Shown in pieces: positions 18,115 through 27,543 of a stretch of DNA of 64,000 bases. Both the position numbers and the translations under genes were made by a program. This DNA comes from Tritrichomonas musculus (Eukaryota > Parabasalia > Tritrichomonadida > Tritrichomonadidae), in assembly GCA_039105265.1 (NCBI GenBank), contig JAPFFF010000007.1:372001-436000 (forward strand). Direction: 5' to 3'. Every line of letters begins with the position of its first letter. Position 1 is the first letter of the stretch. Under the pieces are notes generated by a model. The model had not been told where the DNA came from, made no database searches, and saw only the letters and a program-made list of their open reading frames with translations.

Positions 18115-19797
18115 ATGTCCCAGTCAATTCGTGCGCCCCCGCCAGCAGAAAATGATTTTACTATTATTTATAATCAAGAAAAAATACCAATTTCAAAATT
18201 TAAACTCGCTATTTATTCGCCAAGATTTCGCCAAATCCCTAATTTTGTCGATGTTAAAACATTTTCGATAACTGGAACAGCGCCTGTTTCAACTTTTAAA
18301 GTTTTTGTTAAAGGTGCGCAAGGAGATTCGCTCGAAATATCAAATGAGAATGCAATTGATTTAGTTCAATTAGCAGAGGAATGGCAAGTAGAGCCTATTA
18401 GAGCCGAAGCATTTAAATTTATTTCACAAAATCCGGATTTAGAAGCAATTTTTCAAAAAATTAAAAAAAATCATGAAGAAGGATCAACAGAATCTTTGGA
18501 ATCTGTTATTGCTTCACATCTTGATTCAGCACTCGATTTTGAATCATTTCAAAATTTCCCACTTGAAGTTCTCTCTCGTATTCTTTTAAGCAAAGATAGA
18601 ATTATTAATAATCATCATAAATTATATAATTTTGTAATGAAAATGTTTGATATTTATGATTCAAAAGCATCAGTATTAATTCCTGGAATTGATATTCGTC
18701 TTTTAACACAGCAAGAAGCATTGTCACTTCTTGAGCATCCAGCCCTTAAAAAAGAAAATGCAAATTCTGTTTATGAAACATCATCGAATTTAATTCGTGA
18801 AAACGAAGCATTAAAGAAAGAAGTTTCAGAAATCAAAGGGATGATGCAAGAAGTTCTTCAAAGAATCCAAAAACTCGAAGACTACAATTCTAAAGTTACA
18901 CAGCAGAAAAAATCTTTTGTCGAAACAACGCAAAAACAATATAAAGATATAATCGAAAGACTTGATTTTATTGGCAGTAACGGCTCAGCAGATCAGCGTC
19001 TAGCAAAACTCGATACAAAAGTTGATTCTGCTTCAAAAATGTTAAATGATGCTCAAGCCAAAAAGGTTGCTGAACTTGAAGCTAAAACTCAAAAAGATTT
19101 ACGAAAAACACAAACGACAGTTGATACTCTCTCAAAGAAAATAAATATGATTGAATCGAAATACGAAGCCCTTGCATCCGATTCGGTTGAAATCAAGAAA
19201 AACCTTGCAAAAATTTCGCAGAGAGCAGATAATGTTAGTGACCAAATCGAGTCACAATCAAGTTCATCTGGTGGAAAAAAGAGCAAATCTATTCCAGTTC
19301 TTTATGATGGAGTAACTACGAATGGAATTTTATCTAAACTTTCACAAGAAGTTCATGGAAATGTTCATGAAAACAAAGTTGTAACTATATCATCATCTAG
19401 TAGTAGTCATTGCTTCCCATATCAAATTGCAAATGAAGATTTTAATGAATGTTGGATGTCACAAAATAAGCCTGAACAGTGGATAATGTTTGACTTTATG
19501 AACAAATCAATAATATTACAAAATTACTTAATCAAAACACATAAATATTCGACTGGTTCTTGTCATCTGAAAAGTTGGAAAATTGAAGGTTCGAATGATT
19601 CAGAGCAATGGAAAATGCTGGATCAAAGAGATAGTGATATTTTGAACGAAGAAGATAAAGTTGCTACTTTTGAATGTTCGAAGAATGATACACCTTATAG
19701 ATATATTCGATTAATTCAGACTGGGCCCAACCACCGTGGAGATCACATGCTGGCATTGTCAAGAATTGAATTTTTCGGTTTCATAGTACCAGAATAA
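18115..19797 (+). CDS. BTB-like / coiled-coil / F5/8 type C (discoidin) domain protein
   Basis: 560 residues. Residues about 12-110 have the order of a BTB/POZ-like fold (FTIIYNQEKIPISKFKLAIY, SPRF, AIDLVQLAEEWQV). About 140-230 is a BACK-like helical part (LPLEVLSRIL-type segment and KLYNFVMKMFDIYD). A coiled coil fills about 225-370. The C-terminal 165 residues match an F5/8 type C domain: WMSQNKPEQWIMFDF, YLIKTHKYSTG, SWKIEGSNDSEQW, YRYIRLIQTG. Trichomonads and related protists carry many intracellular proteins of this build. Without a signal peptide it is probably cytosolic, so the discoidin domain is unlikely to work as an extracellular lectin. Partners are unknown. Confidence 0.78.
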   Translation: MSQSIRAPPPAENDFTIIYNQEKIPISKFKLAIYSPRFRQIPNFVDVKTFSITGTAPVSTFKVFVKGAQGDSLEISNENAIDLVQLAEEWQVEPIRAEAFKFISQNPDLEAIFQKIKKNHEEGSTESLESVIASHLDSALDFESFQNFPLEVLSRILLSKDRIINNHHKLYNFVMKMFDIYDSKASVLIPGIDIRLLTQQEALSLLEHPALKKENANSVYETSSNLIRENEALKKEVSEIKGMMQEVLQRIQKLEDYNSKVTQQKKSFVETTQKQYKDIIERLDFIGSNGSADQRLAKLDTKVDSASKMLNDAQAKKVAELEAKTQKDLRKTQTTVDTLSKKINMIESKYEALASDSVEIKKNLAKISQRADNVSDQIESQSSSSGGKKSKSIPVLYDGVTTNGILSKLSQEVHGNVHENKVVTISSSSSSHCFPYQIANEDFNECWMSQNKPEQWIMFDFMNKSIILQNYLIKTHKYSTGSCHLKSWKIEGSNDSEQWKMLDQRDSDILNEEDKVATFECSKNDTPYRYIRLIQTGPNHRGDHMLALSRIEFFGFIVPE

Positions 19798-20230
19798 AAT
19801 TATTTAATGCTTTTATTAATAAAATAAACACATTTAGGTAATTTTTGTTATATATTTTTTTCAACAAGATCTATTTTAAGAGATGATTCAAATGTTTTTT
19901 AATCCTCTGAAAATTTTGATAAAGTTTTTTCAAAAAGACAAACTCATATTATTTTTTGAAAAGATACAATAAAAACATGAGTATCTGAGTGTTTGCAATG
20001 ATGTTTCCCATTGTATTATGTGATTCGTAGAATAAAAAGGTAAAATTTTAAATTAATGAAAAGCCTTTAGGAAGATTATTAAAACAATTTTGTAAATTAA
20101 ATAATATATAACAATAAGCAATAGTGCATTGATTAATGATTCATACAAAAATTTCTATGTATTTTTCATATGAAAGTTCATCGAGGCAATGCAATTCTAA
20201 AAGAAAAAAGCTAAGTATACGATATTTCAT
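19798..20230. other. Intergenic stretch between convergent genes
   Basis: AT-rich DNA between the discoidin gene and the minus-strand gene ending at 20231. No RNA fold, repeat or credible frame was found. Confidence 0.5.
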
Positions 20231-21073
20231 CTACTTTATATTACTATCGCTCATATTTAAATCAAATGAGTCTGCTTTAGCTATCGATAATTTGGGTGTT
20301 TCGTTGTTTGGAGGGAAGCTCACAAGATCATAGCTTTTAAAGATTCTTTCATACTGAATAGAAACCAAAGGGAATTGATATTCAGCTAATAAAGATGGAT
20401 TATTTTGATTATTATCTGATTCATTTGGATTAACTTGTTGTAGTGATTCTTGAGATGCGATGATTCTTGGATTCTCAGTTATATATCGGCTTAAATTTGT
20501 ATCTTCAGGATAATACAAAAGAGACCAATCTTTAACAGAAACTGCGCCAATCAATGGACTAAGTAAATCCATTTTGGTAAATTGCTCTTCAGTGTAATCA
20601 TGCCAGCCTTCTCGATGCAATGAACTAATTGCACGATTTCTTGGGATATTAACTTGATTTTGTAATAATAAATAATTTATTGCAATTAATTTTTTGTTTG
20701 ATTGGTGTTTTTCTTGCCTACTTGATATTGGCTGTACTGGCTCTAAAATCTGTTTCAATTGTTTTTCTTGTGGTGTTTGATTGTTTAAATGAATTTGTGG
20801 TTGAACCTGTGGTATGTAATTTGGTGGAACTTTAATAAAAGGAGGTAAAGGAGGAAGTGGCAATAATTTCTGTTTAATAATAATAATTCCCATCTTTTTG
20901 AGGAGAGGTACTGGGTACATTACTGAATCATTTACAAAAGTTAATATAAATCTAATTTCATCTGTTAATGATGTCAAATCATGATTTTGCTTTTGCTTTT
21001 GCCGAATGTTACTAAAATGGTTTTGGATCATTTGAATTATTCGTTCTTCATTGTTTGCAGCATGAGAATTCAT
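20231..21073 (-). CDS. Hypothetical proline/glutamine-rich protein
   Basis: 280 residues from the ATG at 21073 (MNSHAANNEERIIQMI). The frame continues upstream without an ATG, so the N-terminus is the least certain part. Visible are a short helical N-terminus, a proline-rich strip (LPLPPLPPFIKVPP), a Gln/Pro-rich linker and a more folded-looking C-terminal half (REGWHDYTEEQF, VKDWSLLYYPEDTNLSRY). No family is recognised. It lies divergent from the helical-repeat gene at 21388. Confidence 0.6.
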   Translation of the reverse strand: MNSHAANNEERIIQMIQNHFSNIRQKQKQNHDLTSLTDEIRFILTFVNDSVMYPVPLLKKMGIIIIKQKLLPLPPLPPFIKVPPNYIPQVQPQIHLNNQTPQEKQLKQILEPVQPISSRQEKHQSNKKLIAINYLLLQNQVNIPRNRAISSLHREGWHDYTEEQFTKMDLLSPLIGAVSVKDWSLLYYPEDTNLSRYITENPRIIASQESLQQVNPNESDNNQNNPSLLAEYQFPLVSIQYERIFKSYDLVSFPPNNETPKLSIAKADSFDLNMSDSNIK

Positions 21074-21387
21074 TAAAGATTTTAAAAATTCTCTTCTCTT
21101 TAACTTTTTGAAGGCATTCTTGAATACCAAAAATCTGATATTTTTGGAGAATATTATGCTTTTTAACCTTTTTGAAATAGCAATCGATTCATCTTTTTGG
21201 TTTAATTAGAAATAATAATTATTAAAATTTATTTTTTGGTAAATTATGATTAGATGTTTATTTTGTAATCGTTATAGAATAATAATCTGCAATAAAACTC
21301 ATTGATTAATTAGATAAAAGTGAAAAGCATTAAATAATAATTGGCCTTTCTTTATTACTAAATTCACCTTATACTTCACCTAAAAAA
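21074..21387. other. Divergent promoter region
   Basis: 314 bases between two divergent start codons. It contains an initiator-like TCACCT before the plus-strand gene; otherwise it is AT-rich with no recognised signal. Confidence 0.45.
21376..21381 (+). promoter_or_regulatory. Possible initiator of the 21388 gene
   Basis: TCACCT with A(+1) at 21378, ten bases before the ATG. It fits TCA-Py but has C in place of T/A. Confidence 0.4.
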
Positions 21388-23847
21388 ATGATTAATAAAA
21401 TTCTTTTTTGTGATCCTCCTCATCCAATTGACTTGCAGCAAAAAGAACTAGAAAAAAAATTACCAAATGATCTATTATCATTTCAAGATATGGATTTTTC
21501 GATGGCTTCAACATCAGACGAAATCTTTCAATGTTTTCAAAAAATAATTTCTTATTTAAAGCATGAATCATCAAAAAATAACATAAAGCTTATTCAATTC
21601 ATATTCGTATCATTGCAGCCTAACATGTTTCCTTTTTTCCTAAAATCCAATTTACCAGAATGTATACCAGCTGCTTTAAATAAAATTTTGTCTGAGTCAA
21701 GAAATGAACTATCAAGTAAGATTGATGAACTCCTATACCTTTTTTTGAGCAGGCTAGTAGAAAGTATAATGAAATCTCTTAATGAGCCCGCGATGCGCAG
21801 CTTACAATTATTTATTGTTAAAGCAGATCTCCGAAAATCTGCCAATTTACTTCGTGCCATGTATGCATCAAATCGTTTGACTGAATGGGTAGATTCCAAA
21901 AATAAAACAGGAGATTCGTTACAAATAATTCTTGAAGCTATTCATCCAGCTCCAATACCACAACTTCCGTCATTACTGGCTTCAGAAATTGCCAGATGCT
22001 TGATTATTTCCACTTTATTTTTAGGGTCGCTTCAATGCTTTGATGTTGAAAATACGAAATCTCTTTTAGTTTCATGTATTTCTAGATTTTTGCGTTATAA
22101 ACCTGAATCTTTTGCCAATCCATCTACAATTTCATGTTTACGAGAAATAACAACAAAGAAAATAATTGCTCCACCACTTTGTGAGTTAAAAAGTCATTCA
22201 GAGTTGGTCGAAATACCAAATATTCTTCAATTAGTCAGATTTTGGTTATTTATCGTTGGTACCTATAATCCAGAGAATCTGATTCAAATTGCTTCAATTT
22301 CATCGACTCTTCAAAGTGACGTTATATCTTTTCATTATAAAATATTTGGAAACAATCCGCGTGCAAACGACTTTTTCCGAAAATCATTGGTTATTGATGG
22401 TGTTTGCAATTTTATAACTTTTAATGAAATCCCCAATAATATTCATGATTTGGCACTATTTATCAGGAATCGTGCCCATGATAGCGACAAATTGCCAATT
22501 TATACAGCAATGCTTGGTCAAATAATATCGAACGTTTATCATCAAATTAAATCACTTCCTCTCTGTTCGTGTGATGCATCATTAATGATATCATGTGCGA
22601 AAGTTATATCCAGTCTTATATCATATGGTCTAACAGTTTATCCCAAAATCAAAACAGAAGGTTTTGAGCCGCTCTCATCACATTATTTTGAAACAGCATG
22701 TGCTGTTGCCGAAGCCATGGTTTACTCTCCTCTATATCCTCATCGTCCGAACGATAATTATATCTCATTTTTAGTAAAATCAGCATTTGATGAACTTGCT
22801 GGAACTTGTGCCACAAGGCCAAAAGAATTTCTCTCATACATTTTAAATGTTACATCAAATCCAGCCAAATGCCTTCTCTTTACATCAGGTCTTAATTCTC
22901 CAGTTGTTATAGAACACCACCAAAGCACTTGGAGGCATTATATTATTAATAACTTATTTGGAATTCTTAAAATGGGTCTTTCTCTTCTCACAGTTCCATC
23001 GAATATAACGATCAATATTGTTTCATCTTTTTATCTCACAATTGTCAATTTTTCAGTCAGAATGAACTTTCCTCCAAATTTGCTTTATGGAATTTTAATG
23101 GCGCCATTAACCTTATTTAATTCAGTTGCTGAAATTACATTACAAGCCGAGCCAATCAGAATGTTCGGTAAATCTGAAGACTCTGAATATCATGAAAATT
23201 GTAGTGTTATTAATTGCTTTTTTGGATTCGTCGAAAAAATTCTTGAAAATAAGTATGTTAAAGGATTTTTCAATGTCAATGCTGGTCTCACCTTTTGGAA
23301 CCACATCAAAATGACCATCAGTCCTCCATTCACAGCAGTTTCAGCCCAGCTTGCAGCCCGTTCTTTCCGAATTATTACAAAACTTTCCGATTATTCTAAT
23401 TCCATTTCACCAATTACCTCAGCTGGTCAACGTATTTTTATTGATACCATTCATTATAATGAACTCCTTGAAGTAATTCAAATGATTAATGAAATGACCG
23501 ATTGTGAATATAATACAAAAGTTGAGAAAGGAGTTTTTGCATTATCTATTGCTGAGTTACTTGCATCTTGGTGTTCTCCTCGTCCTATTGCGGAAGCTGT
23601 TAAGAAAAATCTCAATCTGGTGAATACATTCAAAAAATTGAGATTCTTTGCTTGCGATGCTGGAGAGCAATTTGAAATTTTGGTTGATGATATTCTCAAA
23701 ACTGTTGAAAAGTATATGACTGAGATCGAAGAAAGTGAAGCTTTGACCGATTTAATTGAAATTGAAAGTGAATTGCCCAAGTTTTCGCCTTCAAAGAAAC
23801 TCTGCGATATGTATTTCAAAATAATTCAGCCTTCACAAACTTTATAA
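21388..23847 (+). CDS. Large helical-repeat (HEAT/ARM-like) protein, unknown
   Basis: 819 residues, almost entirely alpha-helical with repeated amphipathic helices of 15-20 residues, no signal peptide and no convincing membrane segment. The composition and rhythm (LLASEIARCLIISTLFLG, FVKSAFDELAG-like stretches, LLEVIQMINEMTDCEY) suggest an ARM/HEAT or karyopherin-like solenoid, as in transport receptors, exportin-type proteins or complex scaffolds. A short DELL/EIESEL acidic tail ends the protein. I do not recognise a family; the solenoid reading is inference from helix periodicity. Normal codon use and length support a real host gene. Confidence 0.75.
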   Translation: MINKILFCDPPHPIDLQQKELEKKLPNDLLSFQDMDFSMASTSDEIFQCFQKIISYLKHESSKNNIKLIQFIFVSLQPNMFPFFLKSNLPECIPAALNKILSESRNELSSKIDELLYLFLSRLVESIMKSLNEPAMRSLQLFIVKADLRKSANLLRAMYASNRLTEWVDSKNKTGDSLQIILEAIHPAPIPQLPSLLASEIARCLIISTLFLGSLQCFDVENTKSLLVSCISRFLRYKPESFANPSTISCLREITTKKIIAPPLCELKSHSELVEIPNILQLVRFWLFIVGTYNPENLIQIASISSTLQSDVISFHYKIFGNNPRANDFFRKSLVIDGVCNFITFNEIPNNIHDLALFIRNRAHDSDKLPIYTAMLGQIISNVYHQIKSLPLCSCDASLMISCAKVISSLISYGLTVYPKIKTEGFEPLSSHYFETACAVAEAMVYSPLYPHRPNDNYISFLVKSAFDELAGTCATRPKEFLSYILNVTSNPAKCLLFTSGLNSPVVIEHHQSTWRHYIINNLFGILKMGLSLLTVPSNITINIVSSFYLTIVNFSVRMNFPPNLLYGILMAPLTLFNSVAEITLQAEPIRMFGKSEDSEYHENCSVINCFFGFVEKILENKYVKGFFNVNAGLTFWNHIKMTISPPFTAVSAQLAARSFRIITKLSDYSNSISPITSAGQRIFIDTIHYNELLEVIQMINEMTDCEYNTKVEKGVFALSIAELLASWCSPRPIAEAVKKNLNLVNTFKKLRFFACDAGEQFEILVDDILKTVEKYMTEIEESEALTDLIEIESELPKFSPSKKLCDMYFKIIQPSQTL

Positions 23848-24009
23848 TATTGTTGTTGTAATTATAAATATTATTTATTTTAAAATTTTTAATTTTTCTT
23901 TTTCTCAAAGATTTTTAACGTTTTATTCATTGGTTAACGTTTTGTTTTTAATTTTGTAAACATTACTAAATCCTTTTTTAGAAATGTGATATGAAAAATA
24001 ATACATCGA

Positions 24010-25794
24010 ATGTCTAACCCTGATCAAATTGTGAAAGAAATCGAAAATTATTTAAAGAATGATCAACAAAAATTAAATACATTCAACAAATTAATATCGA
24101 GTATCAACGAAAATATGGCTAATCCAGATCAAATATATCATCAAATAATCGAACTTATCCAAGAAAACGAGCAACTTGTTAATGTTTTCAAGCAAGGCCT
24201 CGAAAACTTTGACACTGGTGTAGATGCTTTCTCAGAACTTCTTAGATTTGTTCAAACAGTTGAATTAAATACAAATAGTAAATCGAATAGCCAACTTGTT
24301 GCTGATTTCTCGCATGTAATTTCTCTTTTTACTAACGAGCTAGTCACAGTCTTATTCTTTAATGATAGAATAAATAAGCTTGCGAATACTCTTCCTTCTC
24401 AAGCTAGGAGAGCAATTAAAGATGATCTTGATAGGCTTATTAACAAAATTCGTAATTCTCAAGAGAAAGTTTTTTTCAAAACAATCAGAGAAAGCTTTTC
24501 AAGGGAATTTGATGATGATTTTATTATAAAACCTGAATATACTCCTTCGATTCTAGTACAAATACTTGTAATGACTGGATGTGTATGTGATCCTGATCAA
24601 ATTAATTTGATTTTGCATGCTCTCACTCTCTATTCTTCTTATACTATTCCAATTGATGCCGTTTTTCATCGGTTAGAATCAATCAATAACAGAATTGCTC
24701 AAGCATTTGATATAGCAGCTTCAACAGAAAATATTGAGAATTTCTATCCACCTGCAATATTCGAAACAATGAAAGAAGAACTAACTTTAGATCAATTAAA
24801 ATGGGTACTTGGTGAAAATTTATATGATGCTTTATGCAAAATGGGAAACTCAAATGAAAAGCCACCTTCTTTTCTAGATCTAGCCCTTAAGTTCAAAAAA
24901 GAATCTATTAAGCAAAAGGATAGAAATGAACCAGCTACAATACCATATATAGCTGAATTACAATGTATCAAAATGTTTAGTATAATTAAAAATATGGCTG
25001 ATTTTTATAGTTCATCCGATTTAAACCAACAACCAAAAATTCCACAATATTTAATTGATCTCTTATTTGGGCCAGAGAAATTTGAGCAAGATAGTTCTTT
25101 TTACGAATTATTAATTGAAAAGTGTATATCACTTGGTACTGAAGCTAATATAGTTGAAACGCATTTCTTGGAGCACAGACTTGGTATTTATATTCCATCA
25201 TCGAATGATTGGCGAGCTACCCTTCATGAAAAATTTCAGAAAAGATATTTGGTTCATACATTATTTTTCACAGGTAGAAGTTTTGAAATCAGAAATGAAG
25301 AAGAAGAAGAATCTTCCCAAGATTTTGATGTTCTTAAAGAAACTTCAGATCTTGTCAGGAAGTTTTCAAAAAAGTTCTCGCGTTTAAATCCAAAAGCGAT
25401 CGATGCTTTTCTAAAAATGTTTGATGGTGGTGATTTTGATTTAATTGAAGAAGCAGCTATTGCTGTTGCATGCTTCATGGAAATACTTGAAATGGTTGAT
25501 GAACTTCATTTCTCACCTAAAGAAAGCTTGCCTGTTTCTGAATCATTGTCAAAAATACCACAAATAATTTGGGAAGAAACATCACCACTTCTTTTGTTTG
25601 ATAATCTTTCGATTGCCAATATAGACATACCTCTCAAATATTTTATAAGGAACTTACATAAAGCATATGAGAAATATCCCAAACAATTTCAATTGAACAG
25701 TTATAGTTTTCCTCCAACTGGAATTGCATACCATTTATCAGCCAATGTAAATAATTATACAATTAAAGGTTACATCAATCCAACCTTTGACTAA
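24010..25794 (+). CDS. Helical protein, unknown (weak PAH-like N-terminus)
   Basis: 594 residues. The first 75 residues contain two related helical units starting NPDQIVKEIENYL and NPDQIYHQIIELI. Each is followed by a FNK/FKQ segment, a pattern loosely like paired amphipathic helix (PAH) domains of SIN3 corepressors. The rest is helical with charged patches (NEEEEESSQDF) and no catalytic motif that I can see. It follows the 21388 gene on the same strand with 162 bases between. The PAH idea is weak; if wrong, this is simply a conserved hypothetical. No start alternative is better than the ATG at 24010. Confidence 0.7.
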   Translation: MSNPDQIVKEIENYLKNDQQKLNTFNKLISSINENMANPDQIYHQIIELIQENEQLVNVFKQGLENFDTGVDAFSELLRFVQTVELNTNSKSNSQLVADFSHVISLFTNELVTVLFFNDRINKLANTLPSQARRAIKDDLDRLINKIRNSQEKVFFKTIRESFSREFDDDFIIKPEYTPSILVQILVMTGCVCDPDQINLILHALTLYSSYTIPIDAVFHRLESINNRIAQAFDIAASTENIENFYPPAIFETMKEELTLDQLKWVLGENLYDALCKMGNSNEKPPSFLDLALKFKKESIKQKDRNEPATIPYIAELQCIKMFSIIKNMADFYSSSDLNQQPKIPQYLIDLLFGPEKFEQDSSFYELLIEKCISLGTEANIVETHFLEHRLGIYIPSSNDWRATLHEKFQKRYLVHTLFFTGRSFEIRNEEEEESSQDFDVLKETSDLVRKFSKKFSRLNPKAIDAFLKMFDGGDFDLIEEAAIAVACFMEILEMVDELHFSPKESLPVSESLSKIPQIIWEETSPLLLFDNLSIANIDIPLKYFIRNLHKAYEKYPKQFQLNSYSFPPTGIAYHLSANVNNYTIKGYINPTFD

Positions 25795-26061
25795 ATTGTC
25801 TTTGAAAAGGAAAGTAGTTTTGAACCATATTTAAAAAAAATAAATGATTGCAAATCTCAGGTAACAGTAAGATTACTGATTATATTAATTTAACTATTCA
25901 TTAGCGAAAAAAAAATGTTTGCATTTAATGATGTCAATTGATATTTAATTGATTCGAATTATTAAACATTGTATTTAATTAATCAATTTACTGATTTTGT
26001 TTCCTTTTTTTATTTCACATTTCGGTAATATTTATACGTTAAATTTATTTAATTTATTAAA

Positions 26062-27216
26062 ATGGATCAATTTCAAACATCTTTGCATTTAACAGCAGAT
26101 GATTCTCAAGATATATCGACATCAATATCGCAACAATTTTTAATTGAAGAAGTAGATCTAGGACCAAATTATTTAAATATTCCGAATTCTATTTTTGCGT
26201 CTTTACCTCTAATTAAAAAAAATCCCAAAAACCTTAGATATTCAAATGGCAAGTGTGCAAGTCGTGAAATTTTGCAAGAAATGTTATTGTTAGCACACTT
26301 TTTACCAGATTCTACAATTGAGTTTCAATATCCTTCAGGAGAAACAATTGAAACTACTTTTCCAGCAGGAACATCATTATATGCTGTTTTTTCGCATCTT
26401 TTCCCAGAGCATTTATCATCATATTCATTTATATTTTTTGTTCGAACTCAAAAGAAAACCGGAAAACGCTTATTACTTCGTCCATCATCACTCCCTATTG
26501 GTATATACGATATGAAAGATTGTTTATGGTCAATTGAGTTTATCTATATTCCTGAGTATCTTAAATATGATAAAATATATATTGATATGTTAGGGAAATG
26601 GTTTGATGATCGTAAATCGCAATATAATAATAAAAAACCTGAGAGAAAGAATGACTTTGATGATTTTCTTCAACAACTTCATCAAGTTTCTAACCAAGAG
26701 CAGCTTGTTACACTTTTAAATAAAGTCAATCAAAATCCAAGAACAAAAGTGAGAAGATATTCAACATCATCATTAACTATTAAATTAGATTGGGGTAAAG
26801 ATTACGGGAAAAACGATGAACATCAAATTGTCAAAATAAAAAGTAATGGAAAAACATTAATAGGATTTGATTTATCATCTGCAAGAATTCATAGAAGCAA
26901 TAGTCAATATCTATTTACAATTAAAATGATCAAAGATCCAAATACAGTTAAATCATTCAAATTATCTGATAACGATGCGGATAATCTGACAGAGTTTTTA
27001 AATATAGCAGTTACACCAAAAATTGCTGAAAAAAATCCAGGAGATGCTTTATCAATTCTTTTCCCTGATCCACAGCAAAGAGAATTTAGCATCCCTCAGA
27101 TCACATCTAAGTCAAAGATCCTCAAAATGAAATTGAAAAATACAAGACGTCTTGTTATTGAACAAAGAAATATTAGTAAAAAGCATAATAAATTTGGTTG
27201 GAAAGAAGATAAATGA
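26062..27216 (+). CDS. Hypothetical protein with ubiquitin/FERM-F1-like segment
   Basis: 384 residues. A segment at about 90-170 reads as a beta-grasp fold (STIEFQYPSGETIETTF, then LYAVFSHLFP, then FFVRTQKKTGKRLLL), as in ubiquitin-like or FERM F1 lobes. The middle is helical and basic. A later beta-rich part (SSLTIKLDWG, HQIVKIKSNGKTLIGFD, YLFTIKMI) could be a PH-like lobe. The C-terminus is Lys/Arg rich. The order beta-grasp, helical, PH-like hints at a FERM-type membrane-cytoskeleton adaptor. This is inference, and no signature residue confirms it. Confidence 0.68.
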   Translation: MDQFQTSLHLTADDSQDISTSISQQFLIEEVDLGPNYLNIPNSIFASLPLIKKNPKNLRYSNGKCASREILQEMLLLAHFLPDSTIEFQYPSGETIETTFPAGTSLYAVFSHLFPEHLSSYSFIFFVRTQKKTGKRLLLRPSSLPIGIYDMKDCLWSIEFIYIPEYLKYDKIYIDMLGKWFDDRKSQYNNKKPERKNDFDDFLQQLHQVSNQEQLVTLLNKVNQNPRTKVRRYSTSSLTIKLDWGKDYGKNDEHQIVKIKSNGKTLIGFDLSSARIHRSNSQYLFTIKMIKDPNTVKSFKLSDNDADNLTEFLNIAVTPKIAEKNPGDALSILFPDPQQREFSIPQITSKSKILKMKLKNTRRLVIEQRNISKKHNKFGWKEDK

Positions 27217-27543
27217 GAAGAGTTATAGAACTCTATTGTTTAATAATTTTTACGCCATTAATTATTATCATTTATTAAATAAAATAAAAGTATTGTTTCT
27301 AATTTTCGAAAAAAAATGTAAATAATTTTAAATAAACTTATAGATAGATATACATGTTTGCATGATATCCAGTTAATTGGTATGAACTTCAATATATAAA
27401 AAAAAGTATCATAGATATTTTAAAGTGATTCAATTACTACATGTGATGGACGAAAAATTATACAAAACAATTAAGAAATATATATATTTATTATAATAAA
27501 TATAAAAACTCTATTCATCACAAGTATTACAAATTAAAGGATT
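27217..27543. other. Intergenic stretch between convergent genes
   Basis: AT-rich sequence between two 3' ends. I see nothing coding or structured in it. Confidence 0.5.

Noticed and set aside
24010-24230. SIN3 corepressor
   Set aside because: Two helical units look loosely PAH-like, but there is no third PAH, no HDAC-interaction region and the similarity is weak. It is left as unknown.
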